Source of the DNA: Bacteroidota bacterium
Lineage (GTDB): Bacteria; Bacteroidota; Bacteroidia; Cytophagales; Cyclobacteriaceae
NCBI GenBank assembly: GCA_018267195.1
Contig: JAFDYY010000035.1
Location: 1-32,247 of the forward strand
Length of the DNA stretch: 32,247 bases
Direction of reading: 5' to 3'
Shown here: piece by piece, positions 7,310 through 15,211 of the stretch
Layout: every line of letters starts with the position of its first letter
How positions within the stretch are numbered: position 1 is the stretch's first letter
Made by a program: the position numbers and the translations under genes
The notes under the pieces: model-generated
What the model was told of the DNA's origin: nothing
The model's database searches: none
Seen by the model: the letters and a program-made list of their open reading frames with translations, nothing else

Positions 7310-7677
7310 ATGGAGGACAACGAGAATAGTAAATTTTGGAAATGGGTATGTATTGCAATTGGTGTTGGTCTTGTGATTTTTTTTCATGGGGAACTGTGAG
7401 AGAATACAAGTTTTCCAATAATCATCGATTCACAGTAGCAACAACAGTTGGATATGGCAATGGCGGGTGGGTAAATTTTGAGTTTAAAGTGAACGGGGTA
7501 ATTTATAAGAGAAGTGATAAAGGATTGAGTTTGAAGTCCAGATATGCAAAATACTTTGTAAAGTATTATGCAGCTGATCCATCCGTACTTGCCAAAGTAG
7601 TTTCCAACGAAGAAGTTCCTAATTGCATAGGTGAGCCACCCGCGGATGGCTGGATAGAAATACCCAAGTGTAAATAA
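7310..7677 (+). pseudogene. Candidate membrane-anchored immunity gene with a frameshift at a T8 run
   Basis: The ATG at 7310, five bases after the toxin stop, reads MEDNENSKFWKWVCIAIGVG and LVIFFHGEL, a single N-terminal membrane helix, and stops at 7397-7399. The frame that stays open from there to 7677 (TVREYKFSNNHRFTVATT... to WIEIPKCK) continues the protein if one base is added in the run of eight T at 7377-7384. Adding one T gives a single 122-aa protein: a short cytosolic N-terminus, one helix and a roughly 90-residue soluble domain. An internal ATG at 7336 in the second frame gives an unnatural Cys/Trp-rich start and is not favoured. The cause may be a sequencing error, a true pseudogene or phase variation at the T-run. 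The immunity role is inferred from position. Confidence 0.65.
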
Positions 7678-7738
7678 GTTTAAAGACGAGAATTTAAAAT
7701 GAGAAAATACCTTTTGTTATTTTTCATGAGCCCTGTGC

Positions 7739-7759
7739 CCCAATCTAGCGCAAGCGTCC
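7739..7759 (+). repeat. GCGCAAGC repeat, third copy
   Basis: This 21-base copy (CCCAATCTAGCGCAAGCGTCC) has one difference from 6151-6171 and directly abuts seam repeat B. Confidence 0.7.
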
Positions 7760-7852
7760 CACTGCCCGTGTTGGTGTTCTTCACCAACACGTTTTTTTAA
7801 AAGATTTATATTGCCTTCCTGTTTTCGAAACATCATCCCGAATTTTTGACTG
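7759..7852 (+). repeat. 94-bp direct repeat, copy B (RHS seam repeat)
   Basis: This is the partner of 1569-1662, in the same orientation, with three substitutions. Sequence identity ends at 7852. Beyond that copy A continues with the GRFMQVDP hallmark, whereas copy B continues with a different, more N-terminal piece of RHS core. Confidence 0.9.
7767..7798 (+). terminator. Rho-independent terminator in repeat copy B
   Basis: It has the identical 10-bp stem (7767-7776 with 7782-7791), TTCTT loop and seven T (7792-7798) as copy A. It ends the second toxin/immunity cassette. Confidence 0.85.
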
Positions 7853-7971
7853 TAACGTGTTTGAATTGGATACCTCTGAAAGGCACAAGCCTGTATTACA
7901 TAAGCCAGGCCTACACCGTAAAAGAAGCGGGCTATGCTTATCTTTGCCTGTGGGGAAGGGATGCCAGCTAA
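7801..7971 (+). pseudogene. RHS core remnant with the KEAGY signature
   Basis: In the same frame as the RHS scrap after repeat A, this reads ...HHPEFLTV..., then SLYYISQAYTVKEAGYAYL, and stops at 7969-7971. From memory, a segment of the form (A/P)YxVKEAGYxY(L/V) occurs in Bacteroidota RHS proteins some 100 residues before the GRFxQxDP hallmark. The order of core pieces here is therefore scrambled relative to an intact gene. No start codon or downstream core is present. Confidence 0.55.
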
Positions 7972-8022
7972 AAAACTCAACTGTCAGATCAAGTCTTAAC
8001 TGTTACACTTAATTTTGAGCAA

Positions 8023-9657
8023 TTGAAATATTTATTATTTTCTTTCATTACTCTTTTGTTTGGGGCAAGAGTTTTTGCTGACCCTTATCCCAAAAACTTT
8101 GATATTGATATTCAACACTATCAATTCAGGCTTATATTGTCTGACCAGCATGACTCCATTTATGGCGAGGCTTCTATTTTGATTAACCTAAAGAAGGAAG
8201 GGATCAGCCGTCTTCGATTTGATCTTACTACTTTTTCTGCCGATTTGAGGGGGAGGGGCATGCGGGTATTAAAGATAGTTGGTGATAAAAAGGAATTGTT
8301 ATTTTCTCATCAAAACAACGAGCTGTTTATTACTATACCGGAATCTACGGTTAATCAAAAATTGACGGTTACAATTAGCTATGTTGGTATTCCGGATGCC
8401 GGGTTGCTGATTAAGCCTAATCATTATAATGATCGTACATTCTTTAGCGATAATTGGCCTAACTTAGGCCACCACTGGCTACCGTTGGTGGATCATCCTT
8501 ACGATAAGGCTACTTGTGAATTTATTGTAACGGCACCGGCACATTACAAAGTGATATCAAACGGATTATTACAGGAAGAATCTTCTCTGCCGGATGGAAA
8601 TAAACTAACTCATTGGAAGCAATCTGTGCCTATTGCTCCTTGGCTTTTTGTGTTAGGGGTTGCTGATTTTGCTGTGCAGTACGTGGATGACTTTAAAAGC
8701 AAATCTATCCAAACTTGGGTTTTTTATCAGGATCGGGAAGCGGGGTTTTATGATTTCGCCACGCCTACCAAAAAGGCACTCTCTTTTTTTTCGGAATACA
8801 TTGGCCCTTTTGCTTATGAGAAATTAGCCAATATTCAATCAAATAATTCAACCGGGGGTATGGAAGCCGCTTCGGCAATTATGTATAGTGAAAAATCGGT
8901 ATCAGGGAAACGTGACCCGCGCTGGCAAAATGTAATTGTACATGAAATTGCGCATCAATGGTTTGGGGATGCCGTAACCGAATCGGATTGGGATCACGTG
9001 TGGCTTAGCGAAGGATTTGCTACGTATTTTACTTTACTATTTACCGAATACAGCAGCGGCCATGATGCCTTTATACGAGACATGAATGCTTCGCGCGAGA
9101 GCATAAAAAAATATTTGACTCAAAACACACCCTCATCGGTGGTGCATCACCAACTGAGCGATATGCAAAAAGTTACGAGTACCCTTACTTACCAAAAAGG
9201 AGCTTGGGCATTACACATGCTGCGTTATAAAACAGGGGATGAAGATTTTAACAAGGGGATACGATCGTATTATAAAAAATACTTTAATGGCCATGCTACC
9301 ACTGATGACTTTCGCAATGAAATGGAGTTGGCTTCGGGAAAAGATTTAAAAAATTTTTTTACCCAGTGGTTGGATAGGACGGATATACCCAAAATCAAAG
9401 GCCAATGGAAGTGGAATGAAAAGACAAAGGAAATAACCATAGCCGTAGAACAGTTGCAAGGAGGAAGTATCTACACAATACCTCTAGAGTTTGGTTTTGT
9501 TTTCCCGGATCAACCGAGGCCACTCATTCAATCAACTGAATGGAACCAACGCACTGCGTCTTTTACATTTAAACTAAACAGCAGACCTGCCCAAGTAAGT
9601 ATTGACCCACAAACAACGCTACTGGCTGATTTCGATTTTCAGGAAAAAGGAAAATAA
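8023..9657 (+). CDS. Exported M1-family zinc metallopeptidase (gluzincin aminopeptidase-like)
   Basis: The 544-aa protein carries the M1 pattern: GGMEAAS at 278-284 (exopeptidase GxMEN-like loop, altered), HEIAHQWFGD with H307, E308 and H311, the third zinc ligand E330 (HExxH-x18-E, in WLSEGFATYF), and Y390 as the likely catalytic tyrosine in LTYQKGAW. An N-terminal M1-type beta domain precedes the catalytic domain, and about 100 C-terminal residues form a beta domain; the large helical C-terminal domain of PepN-type enzymes is missing. The start is TTG 8023, chosen because it gives a signal peptide (MKYLLFSFITLLFGARVFA). A TAATTTTG box at 8010-8017 fits the -7 pattern but lies so close that the mRNA would be nearly leaderless. 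The substrate is probably peptides in the periplasm or outside the cell. It converges with another M1 gene, with only two bases between the stops. Confidence 0.88.
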   Translation: MKYLLFSFITLLFGARVFADPYPKNFDIDIQHYQFRLILSDQHDSIYGEASILINLKKEGISRLRFDLTTFSADLRGRGMRVLKIVGDKKELLFSHQNNELFITIPESTVNQKLTVTISYVGIPDAGLLIKPNHYNDRTFFSDNWPNLGHHWLPLVDHPYDKATCEFIVTAPAHYKVISNGLLQEESSLPDGNKLTHWKQSVPIAPWLFVLGVADFAVQYVDDFKSKSIQTWVFYQDREAGFYDFATPTKKALSFFSEYIGPFAYEKLANIQSNNSTGGMEAASAIMYSEKSVSGKRDPRWQNVIVHEIAHQWFGDAVTESDWDHVWLSEGFATYFTLLFTEYSSGHDAFIRDMNASRESIKKYLTQNTPSSVVHHQLSDMQKVTSTLTYQKGAWALHMLRYKTGDEDFNKGIRSYYKKYFNGHATTDDFRNEMELASGKDLKNFFTQWLDRTDIPKIKGQWKWNEKTKEITIAVEQLQGGSIYTIPLEFGFVFPDQPRPLIQSTEWNQRTASFTFKLNSRPAQVSIDPQTTLLADFDFQEKGK

Positions 9658-9659
9658 TT

Positions 9660-11267
9660 TTATTCAATAATGATCCGCTTGAGGTAATGATTACCCGGAT
9701 CAACCAGAGGTAAAGAGGCACTCTCTATCTTCATGGGTTGATCGAATAATTCAATTTTGATGATCCCCTTACTCGTTAAAATTTCAACGGGTAATTTCAT
9801 AGGAATATTCTTCGGGGTCACCGTCCAGGTATTGGTGTTTTGCTGAGTTAGAACAAACTCCATTCGGTTAGTCGTTTGCGTATAAAAATAAAACAACGGC
9901 TTTAAATCCATTTTCGATTCGCTGCTAAATAGCTGCTCTACGTCATGGGTAGCAACAAAGTGATGGTAAGTATAAGCCGAATCGGTAGCTAATTTTTTTA
10001 AAGTAGAGAAAAAGAGAGCGTCTCCTAAAACATAACGGAGTGTGTGCATAAAGAAAGCCCCTTTTACGTAGGTGTCGCCTGTGTAAGTATCTTGCGTGTT
10101 TACTTCTTCCGCCAGCACTAACGGTTTTTTATTTTTGATGTTTACCCGGAAGTTGGTTATCATCGAATCGTAACCCTGTTCGCCTGTTAGCTCGCGAAAG
10201 CACAAGGCTTCGGCATACGTATCAATCCCTTCTTGTATCCACATGTGCGCCCAGTCTTTGTTCGTTACTTTGTTGGCCCACCATTCATGCCCAAATTCAT
10301 GAAACAGATTGGCCGAATAGTATTGCCCTTTAAAACGTTGGTAGGTAAAGGGATCTCCGTAGGTAATCATGGTTTGGTGTTCCATGCCCGGATTAGGAAC
10401 TTGGGCGATGCCGATTTTTTCTTTTACCCACGGGTATTCTCCAAAATATTTTTCCAGTATGTGTGTATCGCGTTCGCGTATATCGAATACTTGTTGTGCC
10501 TGGGCAACATCTTGGCGGAGCACATAAAATTCCATCGGTACTTTGTTTCCAAGCAGTGTAGTGTAGGGGCGTTTTATTATTTGGTAATCGGCAATGTTAA
10601 ACACTACGCAATAGTTGCTGATGGGGTAGTTTGTTTTCCAGTGAAAAGTACTTTTGCCAGCTTTGGAAGATTGGCCTTGCAATAAACCGGGTCCGGCTAC
10701 GACTAATCCTTGAGGAACGGTGATGAATAAATCTACCCCCTCGTTAGGCTCATCGCTGGGATGGTCTTTGCAGGGAAAATAGATTTTGGCTCCATCTAAC
10801 TGGCAATTGATTACCACCCAAGGTTTGCCATTTTTGTCGGTTGTCCAGGTAAACCCGCCAAACCAGGGCGGCCTTGCGGCCACGGGAGGCTTGCCGGCAT
10901 ATTCTATTTTTGTTTTATGCTTGCCCGGTGTGGCTTTGGCGATAATATAGATGCGATCATTTTTTTGCAGGAAAGGAACCGCTCTTTTATCGAGCACTAC
11001 TTTTTTTATTTTATACTGATCAATCAGATCAAAAAGCAGGGTATCGGTTGGTTGGTTCAGCACGAAATCAGTTTCCACAAAGCCATCTATACTTTGGTTA
11101 GAAATAGCTACATTCAGGGAAAGGGTGTAGTGCCGGATATCCATATTGGCCTGGAGCGGATGGAGTTTGCCACCCGAGTTCCATCGTTTTGCTCCGGGCT
11201 GTGCATGGCTGTGCAAAGCAAACAAACTAATCAGAATCAGAAAGAATAGAGCCGGGTACTTTGTCAT
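9660..11267 (-). CDS. Exported M1-family zinc metallopeptidase
   Basis: This 535-aa protein has a signal peptide (about 1-22, ending HSHAQ), an N-terminal M1 beta domain and a complete gluzincin site: PGMEHQTM (293-300), HEFGHEWW with H323, E324 and H327, and E346 in WIQEGIDTYAEA. The Tyr in TYVKGAFFMHTLRY is the likely catalytic tyrosine. A short beta-rich C-terminus follows. It differs enough from the convergent gene (HEFGH versus HEIAH, GMEH versus GMEA) to be an old paralogue, not a recent copy. The two genes meet tail to tail with 2 bases between the stops and no terminator hairpin, so their mRNAs probably overlap in antisense. It probably works on peptides outside the cytoplasm. Confidence 0.88.
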   Translation of the reverse strand: MTKYPALFFLILISLFALHSHAQPGAKRWNSGGKLHPLQANMDIRHYTLSLNVAISNQSIDGFVETDFVLNQPTDTLLFDLIDQYKIKKVVLDKRAVPFLQKNDRIYIIAKATPGKHKTKIEYAGKPPVAARPPWFGGFTWTTDKNGKPWVVINCQLDGAKIYFPCKDHPSDEPNEGVDLFITVPQGLVVAGPGLLQGQSSKAGKSTFHWKTNYPISNYCVVFNIADYQIIKRPYTTLLGNKVPMEFYVLRQDVAQAQQVFDIRERDTHILEKYFGEYPWVKEKIGIAQVPNPGMEHQTMITYGDPFTYQRFKGQYYSANLFHEFGHEWWANKVTNKDWAHMWIQEGIDTYAEALCFRELTGEQGYDSMITNFRVNIKNKKPLVLAEEVNTQDTYTGDTYVKGAFFMHTLRYVLGDALFFSTLKKLATDSAYTYHHFVATHDVEQLFSSESKMDLKPLFYFYTQTTNRMEFVLTQQNTNTWTVTPKNIPMKLPVEILTSKGIIKIELFDQPMKIESASLPLVDPGNHYLKRIIIE

Positions 11268-11434
11268 GATAACAATGGTTGTGGTGAGGGTGCAAGGTCA
11301 TTAATTGTTGGACGCAGGGCAAGAACAATTTTTTAAAATAAAAAATCATTTCGTAACGAGGGCTCATCTTTTCATGAGCGCCTATTATCTTCCTTACAAA
11401 AGAATTAATTTTAATGCACCGCTATTTTACGGGC
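11268..11434. promoter_or_regulatory. Divergent intergenic region between M1 peptidase and sensor kinase
   Basis: This 167-bp gap separates two divergent genes and must hold their promoters. It has an AT-rich stretch (11327-11350) and a hairpin GCTCAT (11362-11367) / ATGAGC (11374-11379) with a CTTTTC loop. I find no clean TAnnTTTG box on either strand. Confidence 0.3.
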
Positions 11435-14416
11435 ATGAAGCAACTTTTCTTTTTTTGGAGTTTTATTTTCTTCGGATTGTTTGGGTATAGCCAAAATGAT
11501 TTTCAAAACTTTCAGACCCTAAGTGTGGATGAAGGGCTTTCGCAAAACAGTGTTTATGGGATGTATCAGGATCATCGCGGATTTTTATGGATTGCTACGG
11601 CCGATGGGTTGAACCGCTATGACGGGAAGCGGATAAAAAAATACAAGAATTCTCTTAGTACAGCGGAACCTTACAACTCAAATTACATTCGTGGCAATAT
11701 TGCCGAAGATGCAAATGAAAATCTTTGGTATTATACTGAAAACGGTTTATATCAATATAATCGCAGGGCCGACCGGATAGAAAAAAAATACTACCCGAAG
11801 CAGGTTCATTTAGGAAGAGTAGATTTTAAGGTGCTGTTTGTTGATCATGAAATGGTTTGGTTGTTTAACCCGGCTGCCGGGTTTGCCAGCTATTCCATAG
11901 AGTCGGGCCGGGTTACGCTATTCCCGGTTTCCGTACAATCAGATTACGCCAATTATATTCCCAGAGATGCTCGGTGGGTTGGAAATTTTATTTGGTATGG
12001 AATTGAGCGGAATGACGGGCTGTACCGGTTTAACATTCATACGCATGCCACCGATCATTTTTTTGGCACAGAAGAAATTGCCTTTATCCGATTTGTTACA
12101 GGCGGGTACTATAAAGTTGGTTTTTCGTCTATTCAATATTACGACTCAATTAAAGGAACAACCGAAATACTTCCGATTCAATTTAAAAAATCGAAACAAC
12201 CTTCTATTGTATCGCTGGTAAAAGACGATAATTACAATGTTTGGATTGCCACCCGTAAGGAAGGCTTATGGAGATATAATACACAAACCAAACAAACTAC
12301 CGTTTTTCAAAATCAGATATATAATTATGCCTCCATCCCAACCAATAGCCTTACCGGATTATTGATGGATCGAAATAAGAATTTGTGGATAAGCACTGAG
12401 GGAGCCGGTGTTTGTAGGATTGATACCCAACCCACGATGTTCAATACATCAATAATAAGCCAGCAACAAATCCTCAAAAAAAATCTTTTTGTCAGGGCAA
12501 TAGCCGAAGATTCAAAACAAAATATATGGGTTGCCTCATTGCAGAATCCGATTTATGAATTGAATCCTTCTACTGGCCAGATCAGGCCTGTTCCGTTGCT
12601 AAATCGCTTGAAAATAATGGATGCTTCCGTCATTCTTTTTGATTCAAAGAAAAATTGCTGGGTTGGCCATGATAAATATATTTCGAAAATAGACTCAACC
12701 GGAATCCGGCTGGCACAGTATGAGTTTAGCTCTCCCCTTCCGGTTCAGTTTAATAAACTTCTTGAGCTAAAAGATGGGCGAATAATGGTGGCTTGGTCGG
12801 GGGGGCTTACCGGAATTACGCCAATGAATAACCCGACTGAAAAGTTTTTGATAGAAAAAAATTGGACTAATGAAGTGCAGGAAGGCCGTGATGGAACATT
12901 GTGGGCAGGCAATAAAAATACAGGTCTTCACCAATACACTCGAGCAGGAGAGAGGTATGAATTGAAAAATATTTTTTTCGATAACCTCGATGTAAAATCC
13001 ATTCATGCCGATAAGAAAATACCCGGTATAATTTGGCTGGCCACCGATTTGGGCTTGGTGCGCTTTGATTATGGCACTAAGCAAAGCAAGATCCTTACCG
13101 AAGATAATGGGATGAGCAGCAGTTATGTATATGGAATATTGGAAGACACGAACGACAGATTGTGGTGTAGTACCAATGCGGGGATCAGTTGCTATAATAA
13201 GAAAACAAACACATTTGTTAATTATACCAACAAAGACGGACTGCAAAGCAATGAATTTAATTCGGGGGCTTTTTATCAAGGAGTTTCTGGCAATTTCTAT
13301 TTTGGCGGAGTCAAAGGGCTTAACTGGTTTAACCCACAAGCAGTTGATGCCGACTCTGCCTCCACACCGGGTATGATAACCGATATGGCCGTGAGCGATC
13401 ACTCTGTGAATGATTCCATCCTTGTAAAAAACAAAATTGAACTGCCTTATTTTAAAAATGATATTTCTATTCACTTCTCAGTTTTAGATTTTACCAAACC
13501 CGAAAGCAATAAAATAAAATTTCAACTGATAGGGTGGGATAAAAAACCACAAACCACGTATGAGTTGCATGCGGATTATAAAAATCTTTTACCCGGAAAC
13601 TACACATTGGTATATAGCGCCAGTACATACAATCATCATTGGAGCAGCAATCAGTATTTTACCATTACGATCCAGGCTCCGTTTTGGCAACGATGGTGGT
13701 TTTATGTCCCCCTGCTAGGGCTGGCAGTTGCCACCGTTGCCATGATTGTTGCCTACCTTATTCGGCAACGATACCGGTTGAAAATTTACAACCTTGAAAA
13801 GCAAAATGAATTAGAACGTGAGCGCAGGCGGATCAGTATGGAAATGCATGATGACATTGGAGCCGGACTTACCCGGATTGCCCTGATTAGCGAATCGGCA
13901 AAATACCAGACACAAAAAGAAGATTTATTAAACCAGATTGCGCAGACCAGCCGCGAAGTGGTTCATTCCATGAATGAGATTATCTGGAGCCTTAATCCCG
14001 ATCATAAAACGTTCGACCAGCTGATGAGCTATTTGCGCGATCAACTACACACACTGCTTGAACCCGTTGGAATCAATTATCAGATTGATCTGCCCATGCA
14101 AGGCAACTTTAAGCCCGACCATGCGGTTATGCGAAACTTGATATTACTTTTAAAAGAAGGAACCAATAATGCCATTAAGCATGCGAAGGCAACCCGCATT
14201 GAAATTATAGGAAAACAGAATGGCCCAATGTTAGAAATTGAAATCATTGATAACGGCAGGGGCTTTGATACCAATAATTATGCTGCCGGGAATGGCTTAA
14301 AGAATGTAGCCAAACGAATAAAAGAGATAAAAGGACAATGGGAGATACAATCTAAAAAAGACCGGGGCACACGGCTGCTATTTCAAATTACTATGGATGG
14401 AAAAACCTACTACTAA
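11435..14416 (+). CDS. Membrane sensor histidine kinase with Reg_prop beta-propeller periplasmic domain
   Basis: The ATG at 11435 gives a signal peptide (MKQLFFFWSFIFFGLFGYSQ); ATG 11414 adds seven residues. The periplasmic part begins LSVDEGLSQNSVYGMYQDHR, followed by many Reg_prop blades of the type G-LW-(G/A)T-GL-RY. A Y_Y_Y domain (about 660-745, LPGNYTLVYSAS) and one transmembrane helix (about 754-778) come next. The cytoplasmic HisKA_3/HATPase_c kinase has phospho-acceptor H805 in MEMHDDIGAGLTRIAL, N-box N911/N912 in KEGTNNAIKHA, D939 in DNGRGFD, and a GNGLKNV G2 box. It ends there, without receiver or AraC domains, so it is not a hybrid. The LuxR-type regulator 44 bases downstream is its likely partner. 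Ligand unknown; in this kinase class, propeller sensors often detect glycans or envelope signals. Confidence 0.92.
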   Translation: MKQLFFFWSFIFFGLFGYSQNDFQNFQTLSVDEGLSQNSVYGMYQDHRGFLWIATADGLNRYDGKRIKKYKNSLSTAEPYNSNYIRGNIAEDANENLWYYTENGLYQYNRRADRIEKKYYPKQVHLGRVDFKVLFVDHEMVWLFNPAAGFASYSIESGRVTLFPVSVQSDYANYIPRDARWVGNFIWYGIERNDGLYRFNIHTHATDHFFGTEEIAFIRFVTGGYYKVGFSSIQYYDSIKGTTEILPIQFKKSKQPSIVSLVKDDNYNVWIATRKEGLWRYNTQTKQTTVFQNQIYNYASIPTNSLTGLLMDRNKNLWISTEGAGVCRIDTQPTMFNTSIISQQQILKKNLFVRAIAEDSKQNIWVASLQNPIYELNPSTGQIRPVPLLNRLKIMDASVILFDSKKNCWVGHDKYISKIDSTGIRLAQYEFSSPLPVQFNKLLELKDGRIMVAWSGGLTGITPMNNPTEKFLIEKNWTNEVQEGRDGTLWAGNKNTGLHQYTRAGERYELKNIFFDNLDVKSIHADKKIPGIIWLATDLGLVRFDYGTKQSKILTEDNGMSSSYVYGILEDTNDRLWCSTNAGISCYNKKTNTFVNYTNKDGLQSNEFNSGAFYQGVSGNFYFGGVKGLNWFNPQAVDADSASTPGMITDMAVSDHSVNDSILVKNKIELPYFKNDISIHFSVLDFTKPESNKIKFQLIGWDKKPQTTYELHADYKNLLPGNYTLVYSASTYNHHWSSNQYFTITIQAPFWQRWWFYVPLLGLAVATVAMIVAYLIRQRYRLKIYNLEKQNELERERRRISMEMHDDIGAGLTRIALISESAKYQTQKEDLLNQIAQTSREVVHSMNEIIWSLNPDHKTFDQLMSYLRDQLHTLLEPVGINYQIDLPMQGNFKPDHAVMRNLILLLKEGTNNAIKHAKATRIEIIGKQNGPMLEIEIIDNGRGFDTNNYAAGNGLKNVAKRIKEIKGQWEIQSKKDRGTRLLFQITMDGKTYY

Positions 14417-14460
14417 AATCACATTGCTTTTCAGCGCCCGCCAGACGTTATTTGTTACGG

Positions 14461-15090
14461 ATGAAGATTGACTCAATTGCTATTATCGAAGACGATGACA
14501 AAGTACGTCAATACCTTGCCGAGGAAATCCATCGCACTATTAACGTAACAGATCTAAGGTCATTTAAAGATGCAGAAACTGCGTTGCAGGAGTTAACGGC
14601 CAACCCGGTACAAATTGGCTTGTTCGATATCAATTTACCCGGTATGAATGGGATAGATTGTATTCAACGACTGAAAATGGTTCATCCCAAAATGCAAATG
14701 ATGGTACTAACCGTTTACGACAATACCGATACTATCTTTAATGCTCTCAAAGCAGGAGCCACTTCATACTTGCTGAAAAGCACATCTCCCCAAAAACTAA
14801 TAGAAGCCATAGAAGAAGTGAGCCAGGGCGGCTCGCCCATAAGCAGCCAGATAGCCCGCAAAGTAATTGAAGCCTTTGCTGTTCGCGAAAAATCAAATAA
14901 ATATTTTCAGGAACTGAGCCGAAGAGAACAAGAAATTTTAGAATGGCTCAGTAAAGGATTCCGCTACAAAGAAATAGCCGATAAATTATTTCTAAGCCTG
15001 GACACCGTGCGTACCCATGTGCGCAATATCTACGAAAAGCTTCAAGTCAATTGCCGGGTAGAAGCACTTAAGAAAACCGGATTTATATAA
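14461..15090 (+). CDS. NarL/LuxR-family response regulator
   Basis: The ATG at 14461 is preferred over the TTG at 14452. The 209-aa protein has a receiver domain with acidic pocket E10/D11/D12, phospho-acceptor D56 (GLFDINLPGMNG), T84 and K106 (YLLKS). A C-terminal LuxR helix-turn-helix follows (LSRREQEILEWLSKGFRYKE, with TVRTHVRNIYEKL as recognition part). It follows the kinase directly and is probably phosphorylated by it. The downstream exported genes starting at 15212 are the nearest candidate targets, but no binding site can be read from the sequence. Confidence 0.92.
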   Translation: MKIDSIAIIEDDDKVRQYLAEEIHRTINVTDLRSFKDAETALQELTANPVQIGLFDINLPGMNGIDCIQRLKMVHPKMQMMVLTVYDNTDTIFNALKAGATSYLLKSTSPQKLIEAIEEVSQGGSPISSQIARKVIEAFAVREKSNKYFQELSRREQEILEWLSKGFRYKEIADKLFLSLDTVRTHVRNIYEKLQVNCRVEALKKTGFI

Positions 15091-15145
15091 ACATTGGCCT
15101 GTGCCGAGGTTGTTTCCGTAACCCATCATTACTACTTTTTTCACA

Positions 15146-15176
15146 TTTCGCTGTATAACCCCACAGGGTAAGTTTG
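15146..15176 (+). promoter_or_regulatory. Bacteroidota-type sigma promoter upstream of the 15212 gene
   Basis: TAAGTTTG at 15169-15176 fits the TAnnTTTG -7 box. TTTCG at 15146-15150, 18 bases upstream, is a weak TTTG-like -33 box. Transcription would start near 15182, about 30 bases before the ATG. Confidence 0.5.
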
Positions 15177-15211
15177 GACAATAAAAAAGACCATTCTAAA
15201 CCCCACAGAAA

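Larger units (their letters stand above)
7700..7801 (+). pseudogene. Truncated start of an exported protein fused to repeat sequence
   Basis: The ATG at 7700 reads MRKYLLLFFMSP, the start of a signal peptide. It then passes in frame into the GCGCAAGC repeat (7739) and seam repeat B (7759), ending in the terminator T-run at 7801. Only about 12 codons look native. Together with 1441-1659 it shows that the repeat boundary has cut off whatever gene followed each toxin/immunity pair. Confidence 0.4.

Noticed and set aside
7717..7980. Minus-strand frame through seam repeat B, also seen at repeat A (1566-1793)
   Set aside because: Both are complements of the repeat and the RHS remnants, which have the recognisable protein on the plus strand.
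12767..13474. 235-codon open frame on the minus strand
   Set aside because: It lies wholly inside the sensor kinase gene, whose protein is clearly conserved there, and its own translation has no domain or signal.
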